A stretch of 64,000 nucleotides of DNA from Methyloferula stellata AR4 (GTDB lineage: Bacteria; Pseudomonadota; Alphaproteobacteria; Rhizobiales; Beijerinckiaceae). The position numbers and the translations under genes were made by a program. Location: NCBI RefSeq assembly GCF_000385335.1, contig NZ_ARWA01000001.1, positions 3,426,001 to 3,490,000 of the forward strand, given 5' to 3'. Numbering within the stretch: position 1 is the stretch's first letter; the number at the start of each line of letters is the position of its first letter. Positions 8,265-18,378 of this stretch are shown here, one piece after another. The notes below the pieces were generated by a model, which was not told the origin of the DNA, did not search any database, and saw only the letters and a program-made list of their open reading frames with translations.

Positions 8265-10061
8265 TCATCCGCCGTTCTTGCCAGGATCGGCATCGGCCGC
8301 GGCGGGCTTTTCCACATCCGGCAGGCCATGCTCGATCTTATCGAGGATCTTCTCCTTGTCATCCGGCTCCGGGCCAAGATCGCGGGCATGATTCCATTGG
8401 AAATGCGCTTCGAGCTTGCGCCCGACGCGCCAATAGGCATCGCCCAGATGATCGTTGATGACGGGATCCGACGGCTTCAAATCGATCGCGCGCTCGAGTT
8501 CCTTCACGGCTTCGTCGTAATGGCCGAGTTTGTAATAGGCCCAGCCGAGACTGTCGACGATATAGCCGTCCGTCGAACGCAGCTCGACCGCTTTGTGAAG
8601 CATGGAAAAGGCCTGGTCGAGATTCATCCCCTGATCGACCCAGCTATAACCGAGATAGTTCAGGACAAGCGGCTGATCCGGATAAAGCTCAAGCGCATGT
8701 TTGAAATCGGCTTCCGCCAGTGGCCATTTTTTCTGCCGCTCATAGCTGATGCCGCGGAAATAATAGAGCGGCCATTGGGCCTTTTCCGGCTTCGTGGTTT
8801 CGTTGAGCGCCCGCGTGTAAGTCTCCGCGGCTTCGGCGAATTGCTTGCGCGAGCGCTGTAGATTGCCGAGTGCCGAGAGCGCATCCTCGTCCTTTGGATG
8901 TTCGTCGACGATGTTTTTCAGATATTTCGCGGCCTCGTCCGTCCTACCGAGCGCCTCAAGAATCTCGCCGGTCTGGATGTCGGCGGTTGTCCGCAGCGGA
9001 TCCGTTTCGGGGACAGTGTTATAGACGTCGATCGCCTGCTCGTTTTGTTTGATGCGCTCGTAAATATCCGCCAAAGTAATGGTGGCGAGGCCATTCTGCG
9101 GCGCGAGGTAAAGCGACAGCCGCAGATAGATCATCGCGGCAAGTTCGTCACCCTGGCGGCCGCCCGCCGAACCAAGGCCATAGAGAACCTCCGCCGCGCC
9201 CTGCTCCGGCGTCTTGACAAAGGGCTCGAGCGGCTTGCCGGCGCGCAGATCGGCCAAGGCCGCTACGACGATCGGATGATTGGGCAGGATCTGGTCGAAG
9301 GCTTCATAGGCCGCGATCGCGGCCTGGCGGTCGCCGTGCTTCGCCTTGAAACGGGCATAGGCATCGACCAGCCGCAGCGTATTCTTGTCGGCATTATAGG
9401 CGGCCGTCAGCCGCTTCGTCGCTTCCGGAACGTCATTGCCGATGTCGGCGATCAAGCCTTTGTGGTAATCGCGGAAAATGCTGAAATTCTCATCCTTGAG
9501 CTTATCGACGAGCGCAAGTGCCTGCTTGGTGTCGCCGCTTCCCGCATAGGTCCAGGCTGTCAGCAGCGTCGCGGTGACGTCGCGTTCCTGCCCGGCGCCG
9601 CTTTTGGCAAGCTGCTGGCGCGCCAAGACCCATTGCTTGGCCTTGATCGCTTTGATGCCGAGCGCCAGATGGGCGAGGCCATTGTTGGGATCGCGGCCGA
9701 TCAAACGGTCGGCCAGCACGAAACCATCCGCAGTATTGCCATTCGAAATCGCGGCGACGAAGGCGCGCTCGATCAATTGCGCATTGCGCGGATCATAGCG
9801 CAGAGCCTCGCGAAAGAAGGTCGCCGCGGCGACGGTATCGCGTTCCGCTCCGGCAACCAGCGCCGCGAGATAATTGCCGGCTGGGCTCGCGCCGACTTCG
9901 AACGGCGTCGCGACCGCGAGGCTTTCGCGCGCGCGCGCCTCAGCTGGCGACAAAGGCCACGCCAGGACCGAGAGCGCCAATCCCGCCAAAAGCCAACGCC
10001 GTGAATCGAAGCAACGCCGAAGCTCGCCAATATCCCGATAAGCGAAATTGGATATTTGCAC
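8265..10061 (-). CDS. Exported tetratricopeptide-repeat protein
   Basis: About 598 residues. It starts at GTG 10061 (VQISNFAYRDIG), six bases after the ribosome site GGGGAAAGG. The open frame reaches 10259, but no better start is seen there. A signal sequence follows (RRWLLAGLALSVLAWPLSPAEA). The rest is TPR helices, clear in the C-terminal half: YLGYSWVDQGMNLDQAF, DSLGWAYYKLGHYDEAVKELERAI and DHLGDAYWRVGRKLEA. Such proteins scaffold envelope or secretion complexes. The gene sits 36 bp upstream of ispE and may be co-transcribed with it, a pairing I recall from other Rhizobiales. The partner is unknown. Confidence 0.85.
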   Translation of the reverse strand: MQISNFAYRDIGELRRCFDSRRWLLAGLALSVLAWPLSPAEARARESLAVATPFEVGASPAGNYLAALVAGAERDTVAAATFFREALRYDPRNAQLIERAFVAAISNGNTADGFVLADRLIGRDPNNGLAHLALGIKAIKAKQWVLARQQLAKSGAGQERDVTATLLTAWTYAGSGDTKQALALVDKLKDENFSIFRDYHKGLIADIGNDVPEATKRLTAAYNADKNTLRLVDAYARFKAKHGDRQAAIAAYEAFDQILPNHPIVVAALADLRAGKPLEPFVKTPEQGAAEVLYGLGSAGGRQGDELAAMIYLRLSLYLAPQNGLATITLADIYERIKQNEQAIDVYNTVPETDPLRTTADIQTGEILEALGRTDEAAKYLKNIVDEHPKDEDALSALGNLQRSRKQFAEAAETYTRALNETTKPEKAQWPLYYFRGISYERQKKWPLAEADFKHALELYPDQPLVLNYLGYSWVDQGMNLDQAFSMLHKAVELRSTDGYIVDSLGWAYYKLGHYDEAVKELERAIDLKPSDPVINDHLGDAYWRVGRKLEAHFQWNHARDLGPEPDDKEKILDKIEHGLPDVEKPAAADADPGKNGG

Positions 10062-10346
10062 GCGACAGCCTTTCCCCAGGAGAGTCACCCGGGCCTTAGC
10101 CCAAGGCGATGATCGTGCGAACGAAACGCGAAGAACATGGCCGTTTTGCGCTCGTGCGGCAAGCGAATATCGCAAGGCCCTGCCGAGAAAGCGGACAGAA
10201 ATATTCAAAACACCGAAATTTGAAACGGCTGCGCAGGTTACGCGGCAATCCTCGGCCAATTATGCAGCTTTTCGCGAGGTTGCAGCCCGCGGCTTGACGC
10301 GTGAAATCGCGCAAATCGCCGAAGATCCTGAGCGGACTTTAAAAAT

Positions 10347-10378
10347 CCGGCTTTGAAAATTCGCTTTTAAAAAGCCGG
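10347..10378 (-). terminator. Intrinsic terminator for the cell-wall hydrolase gene
   Basis: CCGGCTTT and AAAGCCGG arms with a 16-nt AT-rich loop. Read on the minus strand it is followed by ATTTTT. It lies 20 bp beyond the stop at 10399. Confidence 0.55.
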
Positions 10379-10398
10379 CCATGAAATTCGGACTTGGC

Positions 10399-11697
10399 TC
10401 AGGTTTGGCCTGGCCGCAGCTTGTAGAAAATATGATGTCCTATGACATCCATTTTTTCGAGCCTTCGCGCCCAGCGCGGCCTGACGTAATTGGCATGGTA
10501 ATGCGTCGAATCCCCGACGTCCGCGACATAGGTCTTGCCGTCGCTGACCGCTTCGGCGATGCGCACCGCCGTGTGCCATGACTCCTGGTCGGTGACCCGC
10601 AACGACTTGCCTTCGCAGGCAAAGGAGAATTGGCACGCATTGTAGCGGTTGCGGTTTTGATAGACGACACCGCAGATCGTCGAAGGATAGAGTCCGCTCG
10701 CCACGCGGTTCAAGACGACCTGCGCGACGGCGGCCTGCCCTTCTTCCGGTTCGCTGCGGGCTTCGAAATAAATCGCCTCGGCGAGGCAGCGCTTTTCGTG
10801 GCCGGCTTTATCCTCATCGATCAGCGCGGCGTAATTCGGCCGGTCGCTTTGCGGCATCACGCTCATATTATGAGGCTGCTGCGGTTGCGTCGGCAATGAC
10901 ACGATCTCGACCGGTACCGAATCAGCCGGCGCCGGGGTCGTCGAAGCCAAGGCCGTCGCGCGCCGCACGGAAGGCGTCGCGCCCTGCATCAAGCGCTCAT
11001 TGACGGCGGCGGGGCGCATCGTCAGCGTCGAACCCATAGCCGGGCCTGTCGTACCTTTTTGACCCGGCGACGCATCGATTGCCGAATGCGCCCTGGTCGG
11101 GCTTTCGCCATCCGCCCAAGGCTCGAATGTCTCGACGCTTTCCGGGCCTGCGGTCTCGTCGTCCGCCGGCGAAAACCCGCTCGTCGGCCACGTGTCGTCA
11201 TGATTGAAGATCAAATCCGTCGCACGGACCAATGCGAGACCGCCTGATTGACGCAACTTCGTGTCGAAGGTCGGACGCAGTCCAACCACCGGGTCGCCTT
11301 TGTGCGAGCGGTCGATCTGCGGAAACGCATGCGCATGATTTTTCAAATCGGCGCGCGGCTCTTTCTCGTTGGACACGCGTTTGAAATCGTCGGCCGTGCC
11401 GAGCACCAGACTCGCCTGCTGTACGAGTCCGCCTTCGGCCGCGCCTGACGCCGTACCCGTATAATGGATAAGATCACCGATGCGCGGAGCACTATTCGGT
11501 GGAACCAGAACGCCGGGGCCCTCGATCGCGCGGATGGCAATCGGCACGAAGGATCCGTTGACGGTCGCATCCTGGCCAGCATCGGCCGCAATCGACACGA
11601 CGAGGCCGATGCCGAGGCACCAGGGCGCGACAACCCCCATGGCCCAACCGATGCGCGACCGACCCATACGCGTCCAAAGCCCCTTAAGCCCGAGCAT
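10399..11697 (-). CDS. SleB/CwlJ-like cell wall hydrolase
   Basis: Up to 432 residues. A single N-terminal membrane anchor (about residues 18-39) is followed by about 230 residues of low-complexity, disordered-looking sequence. The C-terminal Hydrolase_2 domain opens at CLAEAIYFEARSEPEEGQAAVAQVVLNRV, where the Glu in YFEARSE is the expected catalytic acid of SleB transglycosylases. QNRNRYNACQFSFAC and HYHANYVRPRW follow. It should cleave peptidoglycan in the periplasm. The annotated ATG lies inside a REP-like hairpin (11694-11739), so a start at 11667 (MGRSRIGW) is also possible. Confidence 0.87.
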   Translation of the reverse strand: MLGLKGLWTRMGRSRIGWAMGVVAPWCLGIGLVVSIAADAGQDATVNGSFVPIAIRAIEGPGVLVPPNSAPRIGDLIHYTGTASGAAEGGLVQQASLVLGTADDFKRVSNEKEPRADLKNHAHAFPQIDRSHKGDPVVGLRPTFDTKLRQSGGLALVRATDLIFNHDDTWPTSGFSPADDETAGPESVETFEPWADGESPTRAHSAIDASPGQKGTTGPAMGSTLTMRPAAVNERLMQGATPSVRRATALASTTPAPADSVPVEIVSLPTQPQQPHNMSVMPQSDRPNYAALIDEDKAGHEKRCLAEAIYFEARSEPEEGQAAVAQVVLNRVASGLYPSTICGVVYQNRNRYNACQFSFACEGKSLRVTDQESWHTAVRIAEAVSDGKTYVADVGDSTHYHANYVRPRWARRLEKMDVIGHHIFYKLRPGQT

Positions 11698-11739
11698 GAT
11701 CTTCCGAAAAGTCGCTGACTTTCCGGACGAAGATCATGC
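11694..11739. repeat. Short REP-like hairpin overlapping a start codon, family 3
   Basis: GCATGATCTTCCGAAAAGT and ACTTTCCGGACGAAGATCATGC form an inverted repeat. Its left end supplies the first apparent ATG of the wall hydrolase gene on the minus strand. Confidence 0.75.
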
Positions 11740-11911
11740 GCCCCGTCGACTTTGAACCGTGTTGCTTTTGACACGGTCCAGTCTTGTCATCGTCTGATGG
11801 CAAGTTATCGCGGCTTAAGCTTGAAGACGGGTTACCTGGCTTTCAGCGGGATGGTTTCAGAATGAACCAAATAGCTGCAATCTTCCTATAAAGGTGAAGA
11901 GAAGCTTAAAC

Positions 11912-14590
11912 TTACGCCAGCCCCTCCGCCTTCAGGCGGAGCGTTGCCTGCGCGGCAGCCAGTCTTGCGATCGGCACGCGAAACGGCGAGCACGAGACAT
12001 ATGTGAGACCGACTTTTTCGCAGAAGGCGATCGACGCCGGATCGCCACCATGCTCACCGCAAATGCCGAGCTTGATATCCGGCCTTGTCTTCCGGCCGCG
12101 CTCGATGCCGATCTTGACCAATTCGCCGACACCTTCCTGATCGATCGTAACGAACGGATCGGCCGGCAAAATGCCCTTGGCGGTGTAGGCGCCCAGGAAC
12201 GAGCCCGCGTCGTCGCGCGAGATTCCAAGCGCCGTCTGGGTCAGATCATTGGTGCCGAAGGAAAAGAACTCCGCTGTCTCGGCGATCTCGCCTGCACGTA
12301 GGCAGGCGCGGGGAAGTTCGATCATCGTGCCGACGATATAGGGCACGCTCTGCCCCGTCTCTTGGCGCACCGCTTCCGCCATCTTGTCGATACTGGCTTT
12401 GACGATATCGAACTCGGCCTTGGTCGCAATCAGCGGCACCATGATTTCGGGCTTCGTCAATTCGCCGGTGCGCTTTTGCGCTTCCAATGCGCCTTCGAAG
12501 ATCGCGCGGGCCTGCATTTCGGCGATCTCTGGAAAAGCAATCGCGAGACGGCAGCCTCTGAAGCCCAGCATGGGGTTGAATTCGTGCAACTCGTTCGCAC
12601 GGCGCGTCAGCTTATCGGGAGAGATGCCAAGGTCCGCTGCGACTTCCGCGATCTCCGCATCCGTCTTCGGCAGGAACTCGTGCAGAGGCGGATCGAGCAG
12701 ACGGATCGTCACCGGCAGGCCCGCCATAATCTCGAAGAGTTCGGCGAAATCCGAACGCTGCATCGGCAGAAGCTTCGCGAGCGCGGCGCGGCGGCCGGCT
12801 TCATCGTCGGCCAGGATCATCTCGCGCACCGCGACGACGCGTTCAGGCGCGAAGAACATATGTTCGGTGCGGCTGAGGCCTATGCCTTCGGCGCCGAACT
12901 TGCGCGCCGCACGCGCATCGGCCGGCGTCTCAGCATTGGCGCGCACGCCCATGCGGCGCACAGAATCCGCCCATTGCATGAGCGTGCCGAATTCGCCTGA
13001 GAGTTCCGGCTGCTGCATTTGCACGGCGCCCTGGATAACCTGCCCCGTGCCACCGTCGATCGTCAGCATGTCGCCCTTCTTGAAGACCTTGCCCGAGGCG
13101 GTCATCGTACCTTTCTCATAATCGATGCGCAGCGTACCCGCGCCGGACACGCAAGGCTTGCCCATGCCGCGCGCGACGACCGCCGCATGCGAGGTCATGC
13201 CGCCGCGCGTTGTGAGAATGCCTTCAGCGGCATGCATGCCGTTGATGTCCTCCGGACTCGTCTCGATCCGCACGAGGATCGCCTTGCGGCCGGCGGTTTT
13301 CATCTGCTCCGCCTCGTCCGAGTTGAAGACGATCTCGCCGCAGGCAGCACCGGGCGAGGCCGGAAGCCCTTTGGCGACGACCGTCAGCGCCGCCTCCGGA
13401 TCGATCATCGGATGCAGCAGTTGATCGAGCGATGACGGATCGACGCGAGATACAGCTTCATCCCGTGTAATCAAGCCTTCGTTCGCCATTTCGACAGCGA
13501 TGCGCAAAGCCGCCTTGCCGGTGCGTTTGCCGGTTCGGGTCTGCAGCATCCAGAGCTTGCCGCGCTCGACCGTGAATTCCATGTCCTGCATATCGCGGTA
13601 ATGCTTTTCGAGCAGGTTCGTGGTCCGCATGAATTCGGCGAAAACCTCCGGAAGCAGAACTTCCATCGACGGTTTGTCGGAGACGGCATTGATCCTGGCA
13701 GCCTCGGTGATATTTTGTGGCGTGCGGATGCCCGCGACCACATCTTCGCCTTGCGCATTGATGAGGAATTCGCCGTAGAGTTCCTTGGCGCCGGTCGAGG
13801 GACTGCGGGTGAAGGCGACGCCCGTAGCCGACGTCTCGCCCATATTGCCGAAGACCATGGCCTGCACGTTGACCGCCGTGCCCCAGCTCGCCGGAATGTC
13901 GTGCAGACGGCGGTAGCTGATCGCGCGCGCAGTCATCCAGGAACCGAAGACGGCGCCGATAGCCCCCCAAAGCTGCTCTTTCGGATCCTGCGGAAACGGC
14001 TTGCCGAGCGCATGCTCGACCTTCGCCTTGTAGTCCACGATGATCTTCTTCCAATCCTCGGCGGCGAGATCGGTATCGAGGATGAAGCCCTTCGTCTCTT
14101 TGTAATGTTCGAGAATGTCTTCGAAATGATGATGCTCGATTCCGAGCACGACGTTCGAATACATCTGGATGAAGCGGCGATAGGAATCATAGGCGAAGCG
14201 CTCGTCGCCGGCGCTTTTGGCGAGAGCCAGCACGGTCACATCGTTGAGACCGAGATTAAGCACCGTGTCCATCATGCCGGGCATGGAGGCGCGGGCACCG
14301 GATCGCACCGAAACCAGAAGCGGATTTTGCTCATCGCCGAAGCTGCGGCCGGTCAGGCGTCCGACCTCGACCAGCGCCGCTTCGACGGCCGCTGCGAGAT
14401 CCGGAGGATAGGATTTTCCGTGATCGTAGAAAAACGTGCAGACTTCGGTCGTGATCGTAAAACCCGGCGGAACCGGCAGACCGAGATTGGCCATTTCCGC
14501 GAGATTGGCGCCTTTGCCGCCGAGCAAATCGCGCATCCCGCTCGCGCCCTCGGCCTTGCCGCCGCCGAACGAATAAACCCACTGACTCAT
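11912..14590 (-). CDS. ppdK: Pyruvate, phosphate dikinase
   Basis: An 892-residue enzyme of full family length. The N-terminal ATP-grasp part has FGGGKAEGASGMRDLLGGKGANLAEM. The swivelling phosphohistidine domain has GGMTSHAAVVARGMGKPCVSG near residue 455, whose His carries the phosphate. The C-terminal PEP/pyruvate barrel ends with GICGEHGGDPASIAFCEKVG, containing the expected catalytic Cys region. It interconverts pyruvate, ATP and Pi with PEP, AMP and PPi. The gene is monocistronic by spacing, with about 190 bp to the next gene upstream. Confidence 0.96.
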   Translation of the reverse strand: MSQWVYSFGGGKAEGASGMRDLLGGKGANLAEMANLGLPVPPGFTITTEVCTFFYDHGKSYPPDLAAAVEAALVEVGRLTGRSFGDEQNPLLVSVRSGARASMPGMMDTVLNLGLNDVTVLALAKSAGDERFAYDSYRRFIQMYSNVVLGIEHHHFEDILEHYKETKGFILDTDLAAEDWKKIIVDYKAKVEHALGKPFPQDPKEQLWGAIGAVFGSWMTARAISYRRLHDIPASWGTAVNVQAMVFGNMGETSATGVAFTRSPSTGAKELYGEFLINAQGEDVVAGIRTPQNITEAARINAVSDKPSMEVLLPEVFAEFMRTTNLLEKHYRDMQDMEFTVERGKLWMLQTRTGKRTGKAALRIAVEMANEGLITRDEAVSRVDPSSLDQLLHPMIDPEAALTVVAKGLPASPGAACGEIVFNSDEAEQMKTAGRKAILVRIETSPEDINGMHAAEGILTTRGGMTSHAAVVARGMGKPCVSGAGTLRIDYEKGTMTASGKVFKKGDMLTIDGGTGQVIQGAVQMQQPELSGEFGTLMQWADSVRRMGVRANAETPADARAARKFGAEGIGLSRTEHMFFAPERVVAVREMILADDEAGRRAALAKLLPMQRSDFAELFEIMAGLPVTIRLLDPPLHEFLPKTDAEIAEVAADLGISPDKLTRRANELHEFNPMLGFRGCRLAIAFPEIAEMQARAIFEGALEAQKRTGELTKPEIMVPLIATKAEFDIVKASIDKMAEAVRQETGQSVPYIVGTMIELPRACLRAGEIAETAEFFSFGTNDLTQTALGISRDDAGSFLGAYTAKGILPADPFVTIDQEGVGELVKIGIERGRKTRPDIKLGICGEHGGDPASIAFCEKVGLTYVSCSPFRVPIARLAAAQATLRLKAEGLA

Positions 14591-14642
14591 TGTATCACCT
14601 CAGGACGCCATCATCGCCGAACTTAAACTGCGTCGCCTCACG

Positions 14643-14777
14643 AGCGGGATGAGGATAGCCGAGATGGGCCTCTTGAAATGATCATATCAGGCAGGCCTGA
14701 TATGATGCGGCCGCATCCCGCTCTAATCTTTGGAATCGATCACGATGATTTTGGATGAATCCAAAATCATCGTGATC
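14643..14777 (-). repeat. Composite repeat, family 4, copy 1 (terminator-like hairpin plus GAGCGGGATG element)
   Basis: On the minus strand it starts with a near-perfect 18-bp stem (GATCACGATGATTTTGGA with TCCAAAATCATCGTGATC), one base from the hdeD-like stop. It continues with GATTCCAAAGATTAGAGCGGGATG and ends in CTCATCCCGCTC. The same plan occurs at 39505-39615 in the other orientation. The inner spacer differs and here holds a second dyad (CATATCAGG/CCTGATATG). It may also terminate the hdeD-like transcript. Confidence 0.85.
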
Positions 14778-15350
14778 TTAAGTCGCCGTCCGCAGCCGAA
14801 GGCCGAAGGCGATCCAACCCGATCCCCAAAACAAGAGATCGAGCCCAAGCAAAATCCCCAAAATGAAAAGGCTGTTTAATGGCCAGCTCGCGACGATCAG
14901 AACGCCGACGACAAATGTGACGACGCCGGCGAGGATCACGAGGCCGCGCAGGCCTTTCGCGAGCTTCAAGCCGAAATAGATGCGCAACAGCCCCGTCGCC
15001 AGCATGGCGATGCCGAGTGCCAGCGTGAAGACGGCCGCCGCCACGAAGGGCTGCGCCAGCGCGAAGGCTCCGGCCACGATGTAGAAAAGCCCGGCGATGA
15101 TCCAAAGGAAGAAATGGCCCCAGTCGCGCGACGTGATCCCCATGGCGATCTCGCCGCCGCCAGCGACGATCATGAAAATCGCGATCATGAAGACAGAAGC
15201 GATCGTGGCCGAAACGGTCAGAACCAGCGCCGCGAGCCCGAAAAGCGCCACGACGGCGCCGAAAAAGACGATCCAGCCCCAACGGTGGCGGAGCCGTTCG
15301 AGCGCGACGGGATCATGCGGGAACGGAATGGGATCGAGCGAATAAGTCAT
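14778..15350 (-). CDS. HdeD-family (DUF308) membrane protein
   Basis: A 190-residue protein with about six hydrophobic helices arranged as three similar hairpins and many Gly/Ala residues, as in HdeD. The last segment, FILGILLGLDLLFWGSGWIAFGLRL, matches the family end. In E. coli HdeD helps acid resistance at high cell density; here the role is not shown. ATG at 15350 has GAGGGC upstream. The stop touches the hairpin repeat at 14777. Confidence 0.85.
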   Translation of the reverse strand: MTYSLDPIPFPHDPVALERLRHRWGWIVFFGAVVALFGLAALVLTVSATIASVFMIAIFMIVAGGGEIAMGITSRDWGHFFLWIIAGLFYIVAGAFALAQPFVAAAVFTLALGIAMLATGLLRIYFGLKLAKGLRGLVILAGVVTFVVGVLIVASWPLNSLFILGILLGLDLLFWGSGWIAFGLRLRTAT

Positions 15351-15788
15351 TAAAAGCCCTCAGAGAGGAGGCAAGGCCGGCCCGGCAAGCTCTGCCATAA
15401 CAGGCCGGCGGGAGGATAGTTCCTGGGTTTTAGGACGTATAGACCGCCGATCGGTTAAGAATAACCGCAGAAAGCGCGGGTCCCCTGTCATTTAGGGGTT
15501 CAGACTGTGTGCTCAAAGGCACAGGTCTCGGTAAAACAACGTGGTTCTCTTGCGGTCGGACAGCGGGAGTGATCCTAATTTCAGGGCACTGACGGTCCTA
15601 CCGAGGCTATTTCGAGACATTTTGGCAGGAGGTAAAGTTTGCTCCCTGCAAATTTCTTAGATATTGACCGAAGTTTGGACCATAGGCCGGACTTTATTGT
15701 CACTTGCCGTCAAGTTTAAATCAAACGCGATCGGATCACGTCCCGTTCCAGTAAAGACGAAGATCCGGACCGCCTGGGAGAGGCTCAC
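15351..15788. other. 438-bp intergenic region between hdeD-like and dxs genes
   Basis: No coding frame is credible here. It contains small dyads, for example CCCCT and AGGGG at 15482-15498, and GGCAGG with CCCTGC near 15623-15645. It must hold the divergent promoters of the hdeD-like gene and dxs, but I cannot point to a convincing -35/-10 pair. A small RNA or leader cannot be excluded. Confidence 0.4.
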
Positions 15789-17711
15789 GTGACGACATCC
15801 TCGAACTCGAAGACCCCGCTTCTCGATACGATCCTGACGCCGGCCGATCTGCGGCTGCTGCCTGAATCGGACCTCGCTCAAGTCGCGGCAGAACTGCGAA
15901 CCGAAACCGTCGATGTCGTCTCGGTCACCGGCGGACATCTCGGCGCCGGTCTCGGCGTCGTCGAGCTGACGGTCGCGCTTCATTATGTCTTCGACACGCC
16001 GCGCGACCGGCTGATCTGGGACGTCGGCCACCAGACCTATCCGCATAAGATCCTGACCGGACGGCGCGACCGCATCCGCACCTTGCGCAAAGGCGGCGGC
16101 CTCTCCGGCTTCACCAAGCGCTCCGAGAGCGAATATGATCCTTTCGGCGCGGCCCATTCCTCGACGTCGATTTCGGCCGGTCTCGGCATGGCCGTCGCCA
16201 ATACGCTGTCCGAAAAGAAGTCCAATGTCGTCGCGGTCATCGGCGACGGCTCGATGTCGGCCGGTATGGCCTATGAAGCGATGAACAATGCCGGCGCCAT
16301 GCATTCGCGCCTCATCGTAATCCTGAACGACAATGAAATGTCGATCGCGCCGCCAGCCGGCGCGCTGTCCGCTTATCTGGCACGCCTCGTTTCGGGCGGC
16401 ACCTATCGCACGGTGCGCGAAGCCGCCAAGCAGCTTGGCAAGCATCTGCCCAAATTCGTCTACGACCGCGCCCGCAAGACCGAGGAATTCGCCCGTAATT
16501 TCTGGTCGGGCGGCACGATGTTCGAAGAGCTCGGCTTCTATTATGTCGGCCCGATCGACGGTCATAATCTCGATCATCTCCTGCCCGTTCTGAAAAACGT
16601 GCGCGATGCCGAAGGCGGCCCGATCCTGGTCCATGTCGTCACGCAAAAGGGCAAAGGCTATGGCCCGGCGGAAGCCGCGAGCGACCGCTATCACGGCGTC
16701 AATACCTTCGATGTTCTCACCGGCACGCAGGTGAAGCCGAAGGCGAACGCGCCGTCCTATACGGCGGTTTTCGCGGATTCGCTCATCAAGGAAGCCGAGC
16801 GCGACGACAAGATCGTGGCGATCACCGCCGCCATGCCGGGCGGCACGGGCCTCGATACATTTGGCAAGGCCTTCCCGGCGCGCACCTTCGATGTCGGAAT
16901 CGCCGAGCAACATGCGGTGACTTTCGCCGCCGGCCTCGCGACGGAAGGCTACAAGCCCTTCTGCGCGATCTATTCGACCTTCCTGCAGCGCGGCTACGAT
17001 CAGGTCGTGCATGACGTCGCGATCCAGAATTTGCCGGTGCGTTTCGCGCTCGACCGCGCCGGTCTCGTCGGCGCCGACGGCTCGACCCATGCCGGATCGT
17101 TCGATGTGTCCTATCTCGGCATTCTTCCGAATTTCGTGGTGATGGCAGCCGCAGACGAAGCCGAGCTCGTGCATATGGTGGCAACCGCTGCGGCCTATGA
17201 TGCAGGCCCGATCGCCTTCCGTTTCCCGCGCGGCGAGGGTGTCGGCATCGACATGCCCGAACACGGCGAAATCCTCGATATCGGCAAGGGCCGCATCGTC
17301 CGGGAAGGCAATAAGGTCGCGATCCTGTCGCTCGGCACCCGTCTCGCCGAGGCGCTGAGGGCGGCGGAAGATCTCGCCGCCTACGGCATTTCGACGACCG
17401 TCGCCGATGCGCGCTTTGCAAAGCCGCTCGATCGCGACTTGATCCGCAAGCTTGCGACCAACCACGAAGTGCTGATCACGATCGAGGAAGGCTCGGTCGG
17501 CGGCTTCGGCTCTTTCGTGTTGCACCAGCTTGCCGAGGACGGGTTGCTCGACGGGCAGCTCAAGGTTCGCAGCATGGTCCTGCCGGATCTTTTCTTGGAT
17601 CAGGATAAGCCCGACATCCTCTATGCCAAGGCCGGCCTCGACGCGAAGGCGATCACCGCCAAGATTCTGGAAACGCTTGGCCAGGACAATAAGAAAACCA
17701 AGATCGCCTGA
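15789..17711 (+). CDS. dxs: 1-deoxy-D-xylulose-5-phosphate synthase
   Basis: A 640-residue transketolase-fold enzyme. GTG 15789 follows GGGAGAGG. Landmarks are [17 protein letters not shown] with the catalytic His near residue 80, the thiamine-diphosphate motif [18 protein letters not shown] near 155, the central [17 protein letters not shown] with the conserved Glu near 370, and a C-terminal transketolase domain with [10 protein letters not shown]. It condenses pyruvate and glyceraldehyde 3-phosphate to DXP, the first MEP-pathway step. In related bacteria dxs is often next to tlyA. Here a MarR/Fe-S pair of genes lies between them. Confidence 0.97.
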   Translation: MTTSSNSKTPLLDTILTPADLRLLPESDLAQVAAELRTETVDVVSVTGGHLGAGLGVVELTVALHYVFDTPRDRLIWDVGHQTYPHKILTGRRDRIRTLRKGGGLSGFTKRSESEYDPFGAAHSSTSISAGLGMAVANTLSEKKSNVVAVIGDGSMSAGMAYEAMNNAGAMHSRLIVILNDNEMSIAPPAGALSAYLARLVSGGTYRTVREAAKQLGKHLPKFVYDRARKTEEFARNFWSGGTMFEELGFYYVGPIDGHNLDHLLPVLKNVRDAEGGPILVHVVTQKGKGYGPAEAASDRYHGVNTFDVLTGTQVKPKANAPSYTAVFADSLIKEAERDDKIVAITAAMPGGTGLDTFGKAFPARTFDVGIAEQHAVTFAAGLATEGYKPFCAIYSTFLQRGYDQVVHDVAIQNLPVRFALDRAGLVGADGSTHAGSFDVSYLGILPNFVVMAAADEAELVHMVATAAAYDAGPIAFRFPRGEGVGIDMPEHGEILDIGKGRIVREGNKVAILSLGTRLAEALRAAEDLAAYGISTTVADARFAKPLDRDLIRKLATNHEVLITIEEGSVGGFGSFVLHQLAEDGLLDGQLKVRSMVLPDLFLDQDKPDILYAKAGLDAKAITAKILETLGQDNKKTKIA

Positions 17712-17712
17712 A

Positions 17713-17757
17713 GCATCGTCCTGAAAAGTCGGTTCGACTTTTCATATAGAGTGATGC
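17713..17757. repeat. Short REP-like hairpin after dxs, family 3
   Basis: A degenerate member: GCATCGTCCTGAAAAGT, loop, ACTTTTCATATAGAGTGATGC. It starts 2 bp after the dxs stop and lies between convergent dxs and marR-type genes, so it may act as a transcript end. Confidence 0.65.
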
Positions 17758-17771
17758 CCTGGTTTGACGCC

Positions 17772-18221
17772 TCAGTCGTTGCGCGCCAGCCGCTCAAGCG
17801 AGCGGTCGAGCGCGCTATTGAGGCTCGCGATGTCGCGCGCCCCGAGCAGCTCAGCGAGCTGCTCCTGCGCTTTCCGCCATAGCGGATAGGCGACCGGGAT
17901 AATGGCGCGGCCCGCATCGGTCAGCGCGATCATGCGGCGGCGGCGATCCTCGGCATCATTGACGGCCTGCAAAAGCCCGCGCTCGATCAACGGCTTCAAA
18001 TTACGCGTCAACGTCGTCGGATCGGTGACCAAGGCTTCTGCCAGTTCCCCGATCGACAGGCTTTCTTCCGGCCACAGCCGCGCCAAAAGACTGAACTGCG
18101 CGACGGTCAATCCCGCAGGCGCAAGCATCTGGTCATAGATCTGCGTAACCCGGCGCGTCGCCTTGCGAAGCCGCAAGCAGGTGCAGCTCGCAATTTCATC
18201 GATCGGTGACCGCTTGCTCAT
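17772..18221 (-). CDS. MarR-family transcriptional regulator (first)
   Basis: A 149-residue winged-helix protein. CTCLRLRKATRRVTQIYDQMLAPAGLTVAQFSLLARL forms the dimer and first DNA-binding helices. SIGELAEALVTDPTTLTRNLKPLIERGLL is the recognition helix, and DAEDRRRRMIALTDAGR the wing. It is divergent from the Fe-S/SCP2 gene, with the candidate operator at 18340-18357 between them. The N-terminal CTC motif is shared in position with CSC in the second MarR protein of this window (48194-48652), and the two are clearly related. The ligand is unknown; the cysteines could be a redox switch. Confidence 0.9.
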   Translation of the reverse strand: MSKRSPIDEIASCTCLRLRKATRRVTQIYDQMLAPAGLTVAQFSLLARLWPEESLSIGELAEALVTDPTTLTRNLKPLIERGLLQAVNDAEDRRRRMIALTDAGRAIIPVAYPLWRKAQEQLAELLGARDIASLNSALDRSLERLARND

Positions 18222-18339
18222 CTTGCTCGCAGCAAAGGTTGGCGCCGGATCGGCAGGGACGCATCTCTTATCACGCCAGTTTGACTGGGCCTATGACGCC
18301 ACAGGCGGCGGTGCCGTCTTGACGCGGATCGATTATTAT

Positions 18340-18357
18340 TATCTGTATATACATATA
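18340..18357. promoter_or_regulatory. Candidate MarR operator, site A
   Basis: TATCTGTATATACATATA, an 18-bp dyad (16 of 18 positions symmetric) in the AT-rich divergent region. It ends 21 nt before the ATG at 18379. It matches site B (47619-47636) at 15 of 18 positions and is related to site C (48731-48748). The MarR gene begins 119 bp to the left. Confidence 0.6.
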
Positions 18358-18378
18358 TTTTCAAGCATGGAGCTAAGC

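Noticed and set aside
13601-14626. 341-codon frame opposite ppdK
   Set aside because: Shadow of a strongly supported 892-residue enzyme.
15690-15730. Promoter hexamers before dxs (TTGTCA ... TAAATC)
   Set aside because: The spacer is too short and the match weak.
15657-17525. 622-codon open frame opposite dxs
   Set aside because: It lies wholly antisense to a full-length dxs with all motifs. Its product has no recognisable domain and reads as low-complexity Arg/Asp-rich sequence, typical of high-GC shadow frames.
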